Source: Gloeocapsopsis sp. IPPAS B-1203 (GTDB taxonomy: Bacteria > Cyanobacteriota > Cyanobacteriia > Cyanobacteriales > Chroococcidiopsidaceae). Taken from it: 64,000 bases of DNA. The notes under the pieces were generated by a model, which worked only from the letters and a program-made list of their open reading frames with translations, was not told the origin of the DNA and did not search any database. The stretch spans positions 334,835-398,834 of the forward strand of contig NZ_PEIG01000006.1 in the NCBI RefSeq assembly GCF_002749975.1. The letters are read 5' to 3'. Positions 18,990 through 28,255 of the stretch are shown in pieces; positions within the stretch are counted from its first letter, which is position 1; every line of letters starts with the position of its first letter. A program made the translations under genes and the position numbers.

Positions 18990-19682
18990 ATGAACAAGAT
19001 ATCTAGTAGCAAAATATCTTATCTGACTAAGCAAATATTCCTACTAAGCCTTGCAGTAGCTAATGTTTCTATCATTGGCATTGTACCTAGTCGAATAGCA
19101 CAAGCAGCTCAGGAAATTCCCGTTGTTAGTTCCTCAGCGCTAGGGCAAAATATGGATGTTCCTTGGTCGCGCCCTGTGAAAATTAACGATCCATTCGAGG
19201 GAAGTTATCTAGGAGTTTTTGATCGCAACTACTTTTACCGCAGATTTCTCAATAACAACGTCAGATTTGAAATTTTAAGTCTTTGGAGACCCAACTCAGT
19301 TCGTTTCTTGTTAGCTTCTAGAGAGCGAAATTGTGCGTATTCGACAAGATTTTCGTATAACCGCTTGTTAACACGCCGTGTTATTGCTTATCGCGGACGA
19401 AAATATTTATATACAGGATTTCCTTATACTAGTTTCCCCGTTTCAAGATGCGCGATCGCAAGTAATACTCAAAATGCTGTGAAGCTTTTTATCCGAACTG
19501 GCGAACAAGTCTATCAACTTGATGGCAGAAACAGTACATTTGCAATTAATCCCGATGTCGCAAACGCCTTAAGATCGACTCCGATTGAGAATGTGCAGAT
19601 TAGGTTAGTGACAGAAAGCGGCGAAACAATTGATAGTGAAATTGGTAGGGGAACTGTTGAAGCTTGGAGAGATATTTATTAG
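18990..19682 (+). CDS. Secreted protein of unknown function
   Basis: I do not recognise a family. From ATG 18990 (MNKISSSKISYLTKQIF; a longer frame starts at 18957) it has a Sec signal peptide: basic start, hydrophobic core IFLLSLAVANVSIIGIV, and probable cleavage after AQA (SRIAQA/AQE). The mature ~195 residues are rich in Arg, Tyr and Phe (FDRNYFYRRFLNNN, AYRGRKYLYTGFPY). They contain two cysteines (ERNCAYS and SRCAIAS) that could pair outside the cytoplasm. A periplasmic or outer-surface location is likely. It diverges from the AraC regulator gene. Confidence 0.7.
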   Translation: MNKISSSKISYLTKQIFLLSLAVANVSIIGIVPSRIAQAAQEIPVVSSSALGQNMDVPWSRPVKINDPFEGSYLGVFDRNYFYRRFLNNNVRFEILSLWRPNSVRFLLASRERNCAYSTRFSYNRLLTRRVIAYRGRKYLYTGFPYTSFPVSRCAIASNTQNAVKLFIRTGEQVYQLDGRNSTFAINPDVANALRSTPIENVQIRLVTESGETIDSEIGRGTVEAWRDIY

Positions 19683-19796
19683 TGATACCGTTCTACAAGA
19701 CAGCTTTAGCATAACCCCATCTCAATTAGCAAAAACTCGTGGGAAAATCCTAGAATGAGTTAATATCTCACTCATACACTTATAGATTAACGATTT

Positions 19797-20060
19797 ATGC
19801 CTCCTCGTTGGCCGCGTAAACCTGATCGCCGAGATCCAGCCTATCGTCGTTTGGACGATCGTATGAATTTTGCGATGCACGTCGCAGTCTTTGCTGTGAC
19901 AAATTCTGGGCTGTGGTTCTTCTACAATCTCAAGTCTATTACTTGGACTTGGCTTCCTTTGTTAACGGCAAGTTGGTTACTGGTGTTGCTAGTACATTTA
20001 GTTTATATTTCGGCGATCGCTGATTATTCAGAACCAGGAAATCCCTCAAAATCTACTTAA
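19797..20060 (+). CDS. Small two-helix membrane protein (2TM domain)
   Basis: 87 residues. An Arg/Pro/Asp-rich cytoplasmic start (PPRWPRKPDRRDPAYRRLDDR) precedes two hydrophobic helices (about 27-45 and 52-72). This layout matches the 2TM-domain family found in cyanobacteria; function unknown. It is followed 68 bases later by the DUF3181 gene on the same strand. Confidence 0.75.
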   Translation: MPPRWPRKPDRRDPAYRRLDDRMNFAMHVAVFAVTNSGLWFFYNLKSITWTWLPLLTASWLLVLLVHLVYISAIADYSEPGNPSKST

Positions 20061-20128
20061 AGGTAGATGAAAATTAATTGTTAATTAGAAATTGTGGCAG
20101 TGACAGCTTGCAAGTTGAGTTAAAGATT

Positions 20129-20437
20129 ATGGCTAACCAAAGTACGACAGAAATTCTCGAAGCGCTAGCATCTGAAATTGGCGAAAATGTTTATATTGAT
20201 GTTGCTAAATGGCATCTTTACCTTTCTGATGCAAAGTTGCACAAGGTTTTAGCAGAAAAATTCTATCCGCTACTTTCCGCTAATTCTGTTAATGAAGACG
20301 AAGTTTTAGCAATTTTAAAAGATATGCCAATTAAGATTGGTGGCGGGAGAAGCGAAATTCCTTTAATCGATTTATTACCCATGCAATGTCAAGTTAACTT
20401 AATCGATATTGTCGAGAAATATCAAAGTCGATTTTAA
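20129..20437 (+). CDS. DUF3181 family protein
   Basis: About 102 residues from ATG 20129 (MANQSTTEILEALASEIGEN); the longer frame from 20078 adds 17 residues that look like translated spacer. The sequence VYIDVAKWHLYLSDAKLH, then KIGGGRSEIPLIDLLP, matches the cyanobacteria-specific DUF3181 family. Its role is unknown. It is convergent with murJ, with only 2 bases between the stop codons. Confidence 0.82.
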   Translation: MANQSTTEILEALASEIGENVYIDVAKWHLYLSDAKLHKVLAEKFYPLLSANSVNEDEVLAILKDMPIKIGGGRSEIPLIDLLPMQCQVNLIDIVEKYQSRF

Positions 20438-20439
20438 TA

Positions 20440-22032
20440 TTATCTCGCAAAGCGTTGGCGCAGGCGTGATATTACCAGATCAACTTCGGGTAACTTCATT
20501 TGTAAGGCGATCGCTGCGAACACTCCAAGTCCAAATAAACCAGACATGCTAAGTTGCAACAACTGAACAATTAAACCTTCACTACCGAGTAGGCGTTGAG
20601 AAGCCCAAAGCGTCGCCCAACTGGCAGTTCCAGCAACAAAACTACTAGCGGTTAAACCCAATATAGGTATACTCCACTGACGTAGCGGCAAACCATTAAG
20701 CCGACGGTTGAGAATGAGGAGGAACATAATCGTGGAAGCAAAATTCACTCCTACTGTTGCTAGCGTAATTCCTGGAGCACCAAAAGGCTTCACGAGGATA
20801 TAATCAAGCCCCACATTAAGAATGATATTGAGCAAACTAACGCGAAACGGAGTCGTGCCATCACCTAACGCATAAAATACTCTGACGAGGACATCACGCG
20901 CTAAGTAGACAAACATACCAATCCCATAAGCCATAAGTACTGACGCAACTAACTGCGAACCGGCTTGCCCAAAAGCGCCACGTTCGTAAATTACACGGAC
21001 AATCGGAACTGCTAAAGCAACAAACAACGCGCCCAATGGTAGCATTGTCACTGCTGTAATAAGTAAACCTTGACGAATACGCAGTTTGAGATTTACCCAG
21101 TCTTCCGGTGCAGCTAATTGCGAAAGCATTGGGAGTAAGGGCAACAAAATCATGTTGGAAATAATGCCTAAGGGCGTTTGCACGAGTAAACCAGCGTAGC
21201 TAAATGCTGCTGCTGCACCTGCAATTCCTGAAGCAAAAAAGAGATCGGTATAGAGATTGATCTGCATCATTCCTGATGAAAACGTTGCAGGACCCATAAT
21301 ATTAATGACTTCGCGGACTCCAGGAGAGCGAAAATCAAATCTCAAGCGCAGAGTACCTAAGCCTAACCGCCACTGTGTAATAAGTTGGGCAAGCCATTGT
21401 AAAATTGCACCAGCAAGAGTTCCCCAAGCTAAAACTTGTCCGCCTAGTAAAGCGTACCGTGGTAAAACAATATCATCTCCCAGTTGAAAGGCTAAGATTC
21501 CCAGTCCAATAATGATTGTGATGCTAGAAAGTACTGGACTAATCGAAAGTAGCCAATATTGATTTGCTGTATTTAAAGTACCAAAGCCTATACCTACTAA
21601 CCCCGCGAGTAATGCCATTGGTGCCATAATTTGCAGTTGCACAGTAGCGATCGCCTGCGTTTGTGAACTGAGTTGTGGACCTAGTAAGCTAATAAAAAAA
21701 TCGGCAAAGACGACTAGAATGATAGTAATAAAAATAAGTAATCCACTCACCAGTGTGGTTGTTGTTTCGACTAACTGCGCAGATTCTTGTTTGCTACGTT
21801 TGGATAAAACACTGACTATGGCACTATGAATCGGTCCATTGACACCACCGAGTAGCACCCAGAAGAAGCTAGGAACAACGTAAGCATAGCTATAAGCATT
21901 CGCCACCACACCAACACCAAACGCCGCTGCGATCGCTTGTTGGCGCACGAGGGCTACGAGTTTACTCAGCAAAGTTGCAACTGCAACGATTCCAGCAATT
22001 CCAGCTAACGAACGAGAAGGTTTTTCAGACAC
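20440..22032 (-). CDS. murJ: Lipid II flippase MurJ (MviN)
   Basis: Polytopic inner-membrane protein of the MOP superfamily that flips lipid-linked peptidoglycan precursor to the periplasm. 530 residues with about 14 hydrophobic segments. The start is SLAGIAGIVAVATLLSKLVALVRQQAIAAAFG, the standard MurJ N-terminus. Charged family residues occur in the early helices (ALVRQQAIAAAFGVG, FFWVLLGGVNGPIHSAIVSVL) and in LARDVLVRVFYALGDGTTPF. Essential in most bacteria. Nothing unusual in length or composition. Confidence 0.95.
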   Translation of the reverse strand: MSEKPSRSLAGIAGIVAVATLLSKLVALVRQQAIAAAFGVGVVANAYSYAYVVPSFFWVLLGGVNGPIHSAIVSVLSKRSKQESAQLVETTTTLVSGLLIFITIILVVFADFFISLLGPQLSSQTQAIATVQLQIMAPMALLAGLVGIGFGTLNTANQYWLLSISPVLSSITIIIGLGILAFQLGDDIVLPRYALLGGQVLAWGTLAGAILQWLAQLITQWRLGLGTLRLRFDFRSPGVREVINIMGPATFSSGMMQINLYTDLFFASGIAGAAAAFSYAGLLVQTPLGIISNMILLPLLPMLSQLAAPEDWVNLKLRIRQGLLITAVTMLPLGALFVALAVPIVRVIYERGAFGQAGSQLVASVLMAYGIGMFVYLARDVLVRVFYALGDGTTPFRVSLLNIILNVGLDYILVKPFGAPGITLATVGVNFASTIMFLLILNRRLNGLPLRQWSIPILGLTASSFVAGTASWATLWASQRLLGSEGLIVQLLQLSMSGLFGLGVFAAIALQMKLPEVDLVISRLRQRFAR

Positions 22033-22142
22033 AAAGCATTACTACTATCTCAACCTCATAACATTTAACCGCGAATTGCGATTTTAGTGATTGAGCTTCG
22101 GCAATTGGCTGCAATGATTTTTTGTTCTGTGCTGTGCGATCG

Positions 22143-22382
22143 CTATTTCAACAAATCCTCAATTTCTTCATCTGTCAATCCGAACTGCCTAAAAATTCGC
22201 AATACATAAGCAGGAGACATTTCTTTTGCTCCCATATCAATTGGGACTACTCGTGTTTTACCTTCAACAACACGGGTATAAAGACTATGATCTCCTTTAC
22301 CCTCTCGGTAAAATATGCAACCTGCCTTCTCTAAAAGTTTAATTAATTGCTTTGGCTTGAGGGAGGGAATATTTTTAGGCAT
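22143..22382 (-). CDS. hicA: HicA-type mRNA interferase toxin
   Basis: 79 residues of the double-stranded-RNA-binding-like HicA fold. It shows KPKQLIKLLEKAGCIFYREGKGDHSLYT with the catalytic His in the GDHSLY motif, and the strand KTRVVPIDMGAKEMSPAYVLRIFRQFGL. HicA cleaves mRNA when free of its antitoxin. Its start overlaps the end of the upstream hicB by 8 bases, so the order is antitoxin first, then toxin. Confidence 0.92.
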   Translation of the reverse strand: MPKNIPSLKPKQLIKLLEKAGCIFYREGKGDHSLYTRVVEGKTRVVPIDMGAKEMSPAYVLRIFRQFGLTDEEIEDLLK

Positions 22383-22641
22383 AAACTGCCCTAAACTCGT
22401 AAACTTCTGATCCTGGCTCCTTCGACTCTACAGTCAAAAACTCATGCAATTCCTTTATCGGAACAGGAGCGCAATAAACATCAGTTCTAGACTCGTAAAT
22501 ATCTTGAAAAGACTCAATTGCCTCTTTTAATTTTTCGATGGCGCTATCCTGCGTTTCTCCTTGACTGACAATCCCATTTTCTAAACATAAGGCAACCCAA
22601 TAACCGGCACTTTGTCGCAGAATAACGGTGTAAAAATCCAT
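22375..22641 (-). CDS. hicB: HicB-type antitoxin
   Basis: From ATG 22641 (MDFYTVILRQSAGYWVALCL) the protein has about 88 residues with the HicB partial RNase H-like fold (VALCLENGIVSQGETQDSAIEKLKEAIESF). A longer frame to 22713 adds residues from the spacer. It lacks an obvious C-terminal helix-turn-helix. It is translated just before, and coupled to, hicA; the pair forms a type II toxin-antitoxin system. Confidence 0.88.
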   Translation of the reverse strand: MDFYTVILRQSAGYWVALCLENGIVSQGETQDSAIEKLKEAIESFQDIYESRTDVYCAPVPIKELHEFLTVESKEPGSEVYEFRAVYA

Positions 22642-22728
22642 GTTACTGGCTTTGTTGAAATAACCTTGTGTTGTTAATTTTAGTCTAGGGCTGTAATTTT
22701 GCTCGTTACCCACATAGCATAAGCTTAA

Positions 22729-23403
22729 TCAAGGTTCGCTGTGAATTGCTGGAGGCTGCACGGAATCTTGAGGGGCTACATATGAACTCCAGAGATTGCG
22801 TAGCGAAGAAAAGGCAAGAAGTAAAAAGGCAATGGCACAAGCTCGGTAAGTTAACCGCGTCCAATCTCTTTGAGATCTTTGGAATACTTGAGTAACAAGT
22901 CCAGCACAAACGAATGACCAAAGAAAGGACGCAACCATAAAGCCAGTGAAAAAGATTAAATTGTGACTAACTGTAGGATCGCTTACTCCGATAGCACCCA
23001 TTGCACTACCTAAAGCTGCCCAGTACGCTATATTTTGTGGATTTGTGATTGATAGCAAAATACCAGAACGCAAAGCTTTTTTACTATAAGTGTTTGTCGG
23101 AGCGAGCTTGATACTGAATTCTTTATTTGCCTCTTGCCACGCATCCCCAGCTAGCCAAAGTAGATAGAGTACGCCAGCAAGCCCAATTGGTAGACGTAAT
23201 AAGTCCCATTGCAAAAGTAATCCAACGCCTGTCAAACCCAGTACAGCCCAAAGCGCATCTCCTACAAGCGAACCAATTTGAACAGCTAACGCACCTTTGA
23301 AACCACCTCTGATTCCCTGTCGAATAGTCTCTGCAAAAACTGCTCCAGGTGCAGCATTGAAGATGAATCCTAAAAACAGTGCAGTAAAGAAAAGTGCAAA
23401 CAT
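22729..23403 (-). CDS. LysE/RhtB-family amino-acid exporter
   Basis: 224-residue inner-membrane exporter with six hydrophobic segments. The family's N-terminal signature is FLGFIFNAAPGAVFAETIRQGIRGG (normally GxxPGP), and SGILLSITNPQNIAYWAALGSAMG is the conserved NPK/NPQ loop. Substrate unknown; relatives export lysine, threonine or homoserine lactones. The hydrophilic last ~15 residues (APQDSVQPPAIHSEP) are variable. Confidence 0.88.
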   Translation of the reverse strand: MFALFFTALFLGFIFNAAPGAVFAETIRQGIRGGFKGALAVQIGSLVGDALWAVLGLTGVGLLLQWDLLRLPIGLAGVLYLLWLAGDAWQEANKEFSIKLAPTNTYSKKALRSGILLSITNPQNIAYWAALGSAMGAIGVSDPTVSHNLIFFTGFMVASFLWSFVCAGLVTQVFQRSQRDWTRLTYRACAIAFLLLAFSSLRNLWSSYVAPQDSVQPPAIHSEP

Positions 23404-23747
23404 TAAGTTTCCTCTATTGCAGTCACTTCATTAAGTGTGCAGTGAAATTGAAGATAAGAATAGGGATAATTGTTATTGCTTATTTTGACAATCTAGAGTA
23501 TATTTAAGATAATGGAAATATTTGTCTATTTTTAAAATTTGGTTAGATTTTTATTATGAAGAAAATCATCAACTAACTTAGATATTACCAGAAAGCAGCC
23601 CCAAAAATAAAGCGATTTTTTACTAAATTTATCAAAAATAAATAATTCAAAGCTGTGCTAAAGAAACAAAGTAAAAGTATCTTGATAGATGCGATCGCTT
23701 CAAATTACTGAGGTAAAATGTAGCATAGTAACTACGTAAAAACCCAG
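23404..23747. promoter_or_regulatory. Spacer with a strong predicted promoter for the Dnd accessory operon
   Basis: AT-rich spacer of 344 bases between the LysE-type gene and the Dnd-associated operon. On the plus strand TTGACA (23485-23490), 17 bases, and GATAAT (23508-23513) make a near-consensus sigma-70 promoter. The resulting leader would be about 225 bases before the 57-residue gene, long enough to hold further regulation; I see no obvious hairpin or second gene in it. Confidence 0.55.
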
Positions 23748-23921
23748 ATGAATCTGCAAGATGACATTAGCGATGTGCAAGAGCCAATTCTCACCGCGCC
23801 AGCAGAAGTCAGGCAAATTATTGAACAGGTGTGGAAGTTAGAAAAGAGCAGACTTGATAAAAAAAGTAACAGCCATATCAACGATGATATTTTGCGGATT
23901 GTCAAGGAAGCGGTGCGATGA
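23748..23921 (+). CDS. 57-residue helical protein coupled to the SMC-like ATPase
   Basis: The ATG at 23748 opens MNLQDDISDVQEPILTAPAE, then VRQIIEQVWKLEKSRLDKKS and NSHINDDILRIVKEAVR-stop. It is acidic at the start, amphipathic and charged after residue 20, and has no cysteines. The stop overlaps the ATPase start as ATGA, so it is translationally coupled. I know of unnamed small proteins recorded with DNA-modification systems that could correspond, but cannot confirm. It may be a structural or regulatory partner of the ATPase. Coding is supported by the overlap, the upstream promoter and the long clean frame. Confidence 0.7.
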   Translation: MNLQDDISDVQEPILTAPAEVRQIIEQVWKLEKSRLDKKSNSHINDDILRIVKEAVR

Positions 23922-25987
23922 AGTTAACTTCAATTCGGCTGTGTAACTTTCGTTCGTTTTATAGCAAAACACCGGAAATTGTCCTTGCAGGTGGAACAAA
24001 TCGCAATACGACAATCGTTCACGGTAACAATGGTGCAGGGAAAACGAGTTTCTTAAATGCATTTACGTGGGTACTATACGAGAAGTTTAGTGCGGCGTTT
24101 GCTTCTGCTGAACAACTTGTCAATAAACGGGCGATCGCCGAAGCAAATATCGGAGAAGTCATCGAATGCTGGGTAGAAATATTTTGGGAACATGATAACA
24201 AACGCTACCGCGTTAAACGCGAGTGTCGCGTGTATAAAAACGACACCAACTTTGATGCGGGTAAAACCCAGTTATTTATGCAAATAGCTGGCGATGATGG
24301 GCGGTGGTATCATTCACCACAACATCCAGAAGACGTGATCAATCAGATTCTACCGTCAAGCTTACATCAGTATTTCTTTTTCGATGGCGAACGAATCGAA
24401 CAAATTGTGCGATCGGATAAGAAAGCAGAAATTGCTGAAGCAACCAAAATCTTTTTAGGCGTGAAAGTCATTGATAACTCAATCAAGCATTTAAGTGAAG
24501 CCAAAAAAACGCTAGAAAATGAATTAAAAGTGATTGGTGATGCCCAAACCAAACAACTTTTGAGAGAACGGCAAAAGATAGAAATTGAGATTGAACAAAT
24601 TACACAGCGCCAAAGTGAGATTACTCAAGAGTTAGAATATCAAAACACTTTTAAAAAAGAAACAAGTCACCGTCTACGCGAACTTGCTGCGGCGCAAGAA
24701 CTACAGGAAAGACGGCAAAATTTAGAAAACCAGAAAACAACAAATCAAGAAGAACTACGAAAAAGTAAAGAAACTCTCAAGAAAACTATTTCTACACGCG
24801 GTTACAGTGTACTACTACCGTCAACGACAAATCAATTTCGAGAAATTATTGCAGCATTAAAGCAGCGCGGCGAGTTAACCGCCAGAATTTCGCAAGAATT
24901 TGTGCAAGAAATACTGCGCGATCGCCGTTGTATTTGTGGTACACAACTAGACGATGGAAGTGATGTGCATCAAAACGTCAGCAACTTGTTAAATCAAGCT
25001 GGTTCTTCTGCTGTCCAAGAAACTGTTATTCGGACAATCGCCCAAGTTGACGAAATTGACAAACAAGCAACTGCTTTTTGGGAAGATGTCGATCGCGAAC
25101 AATTACGTATTAATCAATTAAGAGAAAGTATATCACAAATCGAAGCTGAGTTAGATAATATTCAAGAACGTTTGCGTAAAGATCCCAGCGAAGAAATTCG
25201 CAATTTGCAACTTCGATTGGATGATATTGATAGAAAAATAGCTGAATTAAACATTGAACGCGGTGAAAAGAATCAGCGTGTTGATAGTTTAAAAACTGAA
25301 GCTGCTGAATTAGATAAGCAAATTGCCAAACAAAAATTTAATGAGGAAAGACAAGCATTAGCACAAAGACGGATTGCTGCAACTTTAGATGCAATTGAAC
25401 GATTAAACGAAGTTAAACAACGCCAAGAGAAGCAGTTTCGTTTGCAATTAGAAAAACGAATTCAAGAAATATTTAATGAAATTTCTATCACGCCCTATAT
25501 TCCTAAAATTAGTAAAAAATACGAACTCACATTAATAGAAAATACTTCTGGTGTAGAAGCACCCGTTGCGGCTTCTACAGGTGAAAATCAAATACTGAGC
25601 TTATCATTTATTGGTAGCATCATCGACAAAGTGCGCGAGTGGAGTGAAAGAAAAATGTTGATGGTAGCTGATGGTAGCACATTTCCCATAGTGATGGACT
25701 CGCCGTTTGGAAGTTTAGATGAAACTTATCGGCGACAAATTGCCAAGATTATTCCCCAATTAGCTAATCAGTTGATTGTATTAGTGAGTAATACCCAGTG
25801 GCGCGGAGAAGTAGAAGCAGAAATGACTTCAAGAATCGGTAGGGAATATGTTCTAACTTACTATTCTTCTAAACCAGATTGCGAAGAGGATGCGATTGAA
25901 ATTGTAGGACAAGAGTATCCTTTAGTTAGACAAAGTCCTAATGAGTTTGAGTATACTGAAATTCTTGAGGTAAATCGCAACGGTTGA
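23918..25987 (+). CDS. SMC/DndD-like coiled-coil ATPase of the Dnd accessory operon
   Basis: 689 residues. The ABC-type head begins LTSIRLCNFRSFYSK, with Walker A GNNGAGKT at 36-43, Q-loop-like FFFDGERIEQIV near 155, and a degenerate signature STGENQILSLSF (553-564). Walker B MDSPFGSLDE is near 593-602. Two charged coiled-coil arms (about 190-300 and 380-500) flank a turn containing C338-I-C340-G, a Rad50-hook-like site with one residue between the cysteines. The plan is that of DndD, but it is clearly a different protein from the dndD in this cluster. It sits between the 57-residue gene and Dnd-associated gene 4, suggesting a DNA-structure or effector role tied to phosphorothioation. Confidence 0.8.
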   Translation: MKLTSIRLCNFRSFYSKTPEIVLAGGTNRNTTIVHGNNGAGKTSFLNAFTWVLYEKFSAAFASAEQLVNKRAIAEANIGEVIECWVEIFWEHDNKRYRVKRECRVYKNDTNFDAGKTQLFMQIAGDDGRWYHSPQHPEDVINQILPSSLHQYFFFDGERIEQIVRSDKKAEIAEATKIFLGVKVIDNSIKHLSEAKKTLENELKVIGDAQTKQLLRERQKIEIEIEQITQRQSEITQELEYQNTFKKETSHRLRELAAAQELQERRQNLENQKTTNQEELRKSKETLKKTISTRGYSVLLPSTTNQFREIIAALKQRGELTARISQEFVQEILRDRRCICGTQLDDGSDVHQNVSNLLNQAGSSAVQETVIRTIAQVDEIDKQATAFWEDVDREQLRINQLRESISQIEAELDNIQERLRKDPSEEIRNLQLRLDDIDRKIAELNIERGEKNQRVDSLKTEAAELDKQIAKQKFNEERQALAQRRIAATLDAIERLNEVKQRQEKQFRLQLEKRIQEIFNEISITPYIPKISKKYELTLIENTSGVEAPVAASTGENQILSLSFIGSIIDKVREWSERKMLMVADGSTFPIVMDSPFGSLDETYRRQIAKIIPQLANQLIVLVSNTQWRGEVEAEMTSRIGREYVLTYYSSKPDCEEDAIEIVGQEYPLVRQSPNEFEYTEILEVNRNG

Positions 25988-26029
25988 AGGTAAACACAGT
26001 GCTACAAATTATTAAAAAGCTTTAAGAAA

Positions 26030-26500
26030 ATGGTAGAAACTGGCAGAATTAGAGTAGCAAAAGACAAAGCTGACTTAGTTAAATCTTTAATTTCAACTGA
26101 CGGTGCAACAGGTCCTTTTCAAACCTTTGCAGATGCGATCGCCTTTGCTGCTGCTTTGGGTGCAAAGCACAATAGACGAGTACCTTTAGGAGAAATTTCA
26201 AAAAGAGAACCTTCTCCTATTAGATTAGAGTACTTTGCATCAATGGGACATGACTGCGTAATTAAGTTATTAGCAATTACGGAAACAAAAGACATTAAAA
26301 TTCTATCGCTTACTGAGGAATCCGAAGCTAAACGTAACCTTATCTTTGAAGAATATGCCAATGGCGGACTAGAAATACTGCAAAATGAGTTACGTGGAGC
26401 AGTAGACTATTCTGAGCGAATTTTATTAATGCTTTGTCCTGAACGCGAACAGCAAGAACAGCAAAATGAAGAGTTTGATTTAAGTAAATTTCTATCTTGA
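26030..26500 (+). CDS. Dnd system-associated protein 4
   Basis: 156 residues. The N-terminal RIRVAKDKADLVKSL, the block TDGATGPFQTFADAIAFAAALGAKHNRR and the end EEYANGGLEILQNELRGAVDYSERILLML match the family recorded as 'dnd system-associated protein 4', found beside DNA phosphorothioation genes. Biochemical role unknown. It follows the SMC-like ATPase by 42 bases in the same operon and converges on dndB. The Gln/Glu-rich last ~20 residues (EREQQEQQNEEF) are probably flexible. Confidence 0.85.
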   Translation: MVETGRIRVAKDKADLVKSLISTDGATGPFQTFADAIAFAAALGAKHNRRVPLGEISKREPSPIRLEYFASMGHDCVIKLLAITETKDIKILSLTEESEAKRNLIFEEYANGGLEILQNELRGAVDYSERILLMLCPEREQQEQQNEEFDLSKFLS

Positions 26501-26686
26501 ACTAATCAGTAAAATAATATCATCTCCGGTTAAATAACCTTGCTTTGTAGTTAGTGACTAGTGACTAGCTACCATTTTTGGTAACACTAATCAACCGGAA
26601 TTGCTATCATTGTTTGCTGCAGAAACTTCGTATTTATTGTTAATGAATTAAATCTATATAGTTCAAAATCACTCTCAATGTATGAA
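26501..26686. repeat. Spacer between convergent Dnd genes with TAGTGACTAG repeats
   Basis: This spacer contains TAGTGACTAGTGACTAGCTA at about 26552, resembling the AGTGACTAGTGGTGAGTAGC string after dndD (33774 on). No gene seen. The shared filler on both sides of Dnd gene blocks may mark old rearrangement points. Confidence 0.4.
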
Positions 26687-28255
26687 TTACAACATAGGTG
26701 GTAATCCTATTGCTTTTGGTTCCACAAGCTGACCATCAAAGCCGATCGCCTGTTTTTCAATAGTTCTTGCATCTGCTACAGCCTTACGGAGTTCGGCGCG
26801 TTCCATTGGTTCTTGGATTCCGCCGAGAATGTAAATGAGTAGCTTTGCTGCTAAATCGCGCCCTGCAACTTGTACGCGCTTTTTGTTTGGGTCGTATAAG
26901 ATACCGTACCAAAGCGATCGCGGATATTCCATGCTACTAAAACCACCTTCTAAGTCAAACTTGTGGAGTTTCTTAAAGATGTCTTTGAGTGAGAAACCTT
27001 TTTTGAAGACTAAAATTCCTAAAGCTTGCGCTAAAGCAACTTGTCCAACAGGGCGAAAAAGCATATTTCCTTCACCGCCATCCTTCTCGAAACTAAAGCG
27101 TCGGAGTAACGGTGTTTCTTCCGCTTCGAGTACCCGATAACTTGGTAGAGTCGCTAAATAATCAAATAACTGCTGAAATTCTACGATTCCCGCCTCTAGT
27201 TCTCGATCGTTTGGGCGTATCGGAATCAAACCTTTATCTAATGGTTTCCAGTGTAAGAACTTTTGTCCGAGATATCGCTCTGACATCTCTTTAAGTGCTT
27301 GCAGTGTTGTTAAAACCGTAGATTTAGTAGCAACTGTAGCGCTATTCCAATTAACGCGCGGCTTTCGCGTGCTTCTTTGTTCTAGAAGTGGATGCGTCGT
27401 CGCAATTTTTCTCGCCACGATCGCAAATCCATCATCCTCATTCAACTGCGCTAATTGACCTTTCGTCAAAGGTACAGCCATTAAGTTGACATGAACAAAA
27501 ATTGATCTTACCCGTCGTCGTGCTTGTTCGCGAGTTTCACCTTTCTCGACTGCACAGATAAACTCAATTCCTATTTTTTCTTGAGGTAAACTTTCTAAAT
27601 AATCAACATTTACGTGATAATGCTCGATCAAGTCATTTAAAGTAATGACACTACCATCAGGAGTCTTGTCTTTGCGATAACGCTGAAGTTGATGCGTCTC
27701 AAGTAATTCCATCAACCCTTGTACTCCCATCAAGCGGTGTTGACCATCAAGTGCATAAATTGTAGCTTCAGGTGCAATATTGAGTAACCCAATACCTTCA
27801 CGGTCTAAAGGCGTAAAATCGATAGTAGACTTTGTAGCGCATCCTTCACTATCCCATTCTGTTGCTTTAGGATTATCTACCCACGGTTGATGAATGACAA
27901 CAAGCACTGGTGGAAACTTATGATTTTTCCATGCTGCTAAGTATTGTACCAGAGGTATTTGCCGCGACCAATCAAGCGGGCGTTGTTGAATTTCTGCGAT
28001 TGTATCCGCATCGACTTCTACATTATCTGTTGCAGGATTATGCTTAGGCTGAAGCAGCGGTAAACATGATGCAAAGCGCACTTGTTGCGCAAACCACTCC
28101 AAGGTAACAGAGCCTAAGTAAGCTTGAGTACCACCCATCGTTGTTGTTTGCACGAGAATTCGAGCTTCTAAATATGGTGCTAACAACGAAGCCAATTCCT
28201 CTGGTTTGTTGTCCTTGCGATATTTACCAGTAGTATCAGCTACTCTCTTATTCAT
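26687..28255 (-). CDS. dndB: DNA sulfur modification protein DndB
   Basis: 522-residue DGQHR-domain protein. The name-giving motif IYALDGQHRLMGVQGL has D170-R174. FICAVEKGETREQARRRVRSIFVHVNLMAVPLTKGQLAQLNEDDGF is the conserved ParB-like nuclease-fold follow-on. In characterised Dnd clusters DndB is not needed for modification; it negatively regulates dnd transcription and affects modification frequency. Here it is transcribed away from dndC, with a 179-base shared control region, which fits an autoregulator. It is convergent with the accessory operon. Confidence 0.93.
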   Translation of the reverse strand: MNKRVADTTGKYRKDNKPEELASLLAPYLEARILVQTTTMGGTQAYLGSVTLEWFAQQVRFASCLPLLQPKHNPATDNVEVDADTIAEIQQRPLDWSRQIPLVQYLAAWKNHKFPPVLVVIHQPWVDNPKATEWDSEGCATKSTIDFTPLDREGIGLLNIAPEATIYALDGQHRLMGVQGLMELLETHQLQRYRKDKTPDGSVITLNDLIEHYHVNVDYLESLPQEKIGIEFICAVEKGETREQARRRVRSIFVHVNLMAVPLTKGQLAQLNEDDGFAIVARKIATTHPLLEQRSTRKPRVNWNSATVATKSTVLTTLQALKEMSERYLGQKFLHWKPLDKGLIPIRPNDRELEAGIVEFQQLFDYLATLPSYRVLEAEETPLLRRFSFEKDGGEGNMLFRPVGQVALAQALGILVFKKGFSLKDIFKKLHKFDLEGGFSSMEYPRSLWYGILYDPNKKRVQVAGRDLAAKLLIYILGGIQEPMERAELRKAVADARTIEKQAIGFDGQLVEPKAIGLPPML

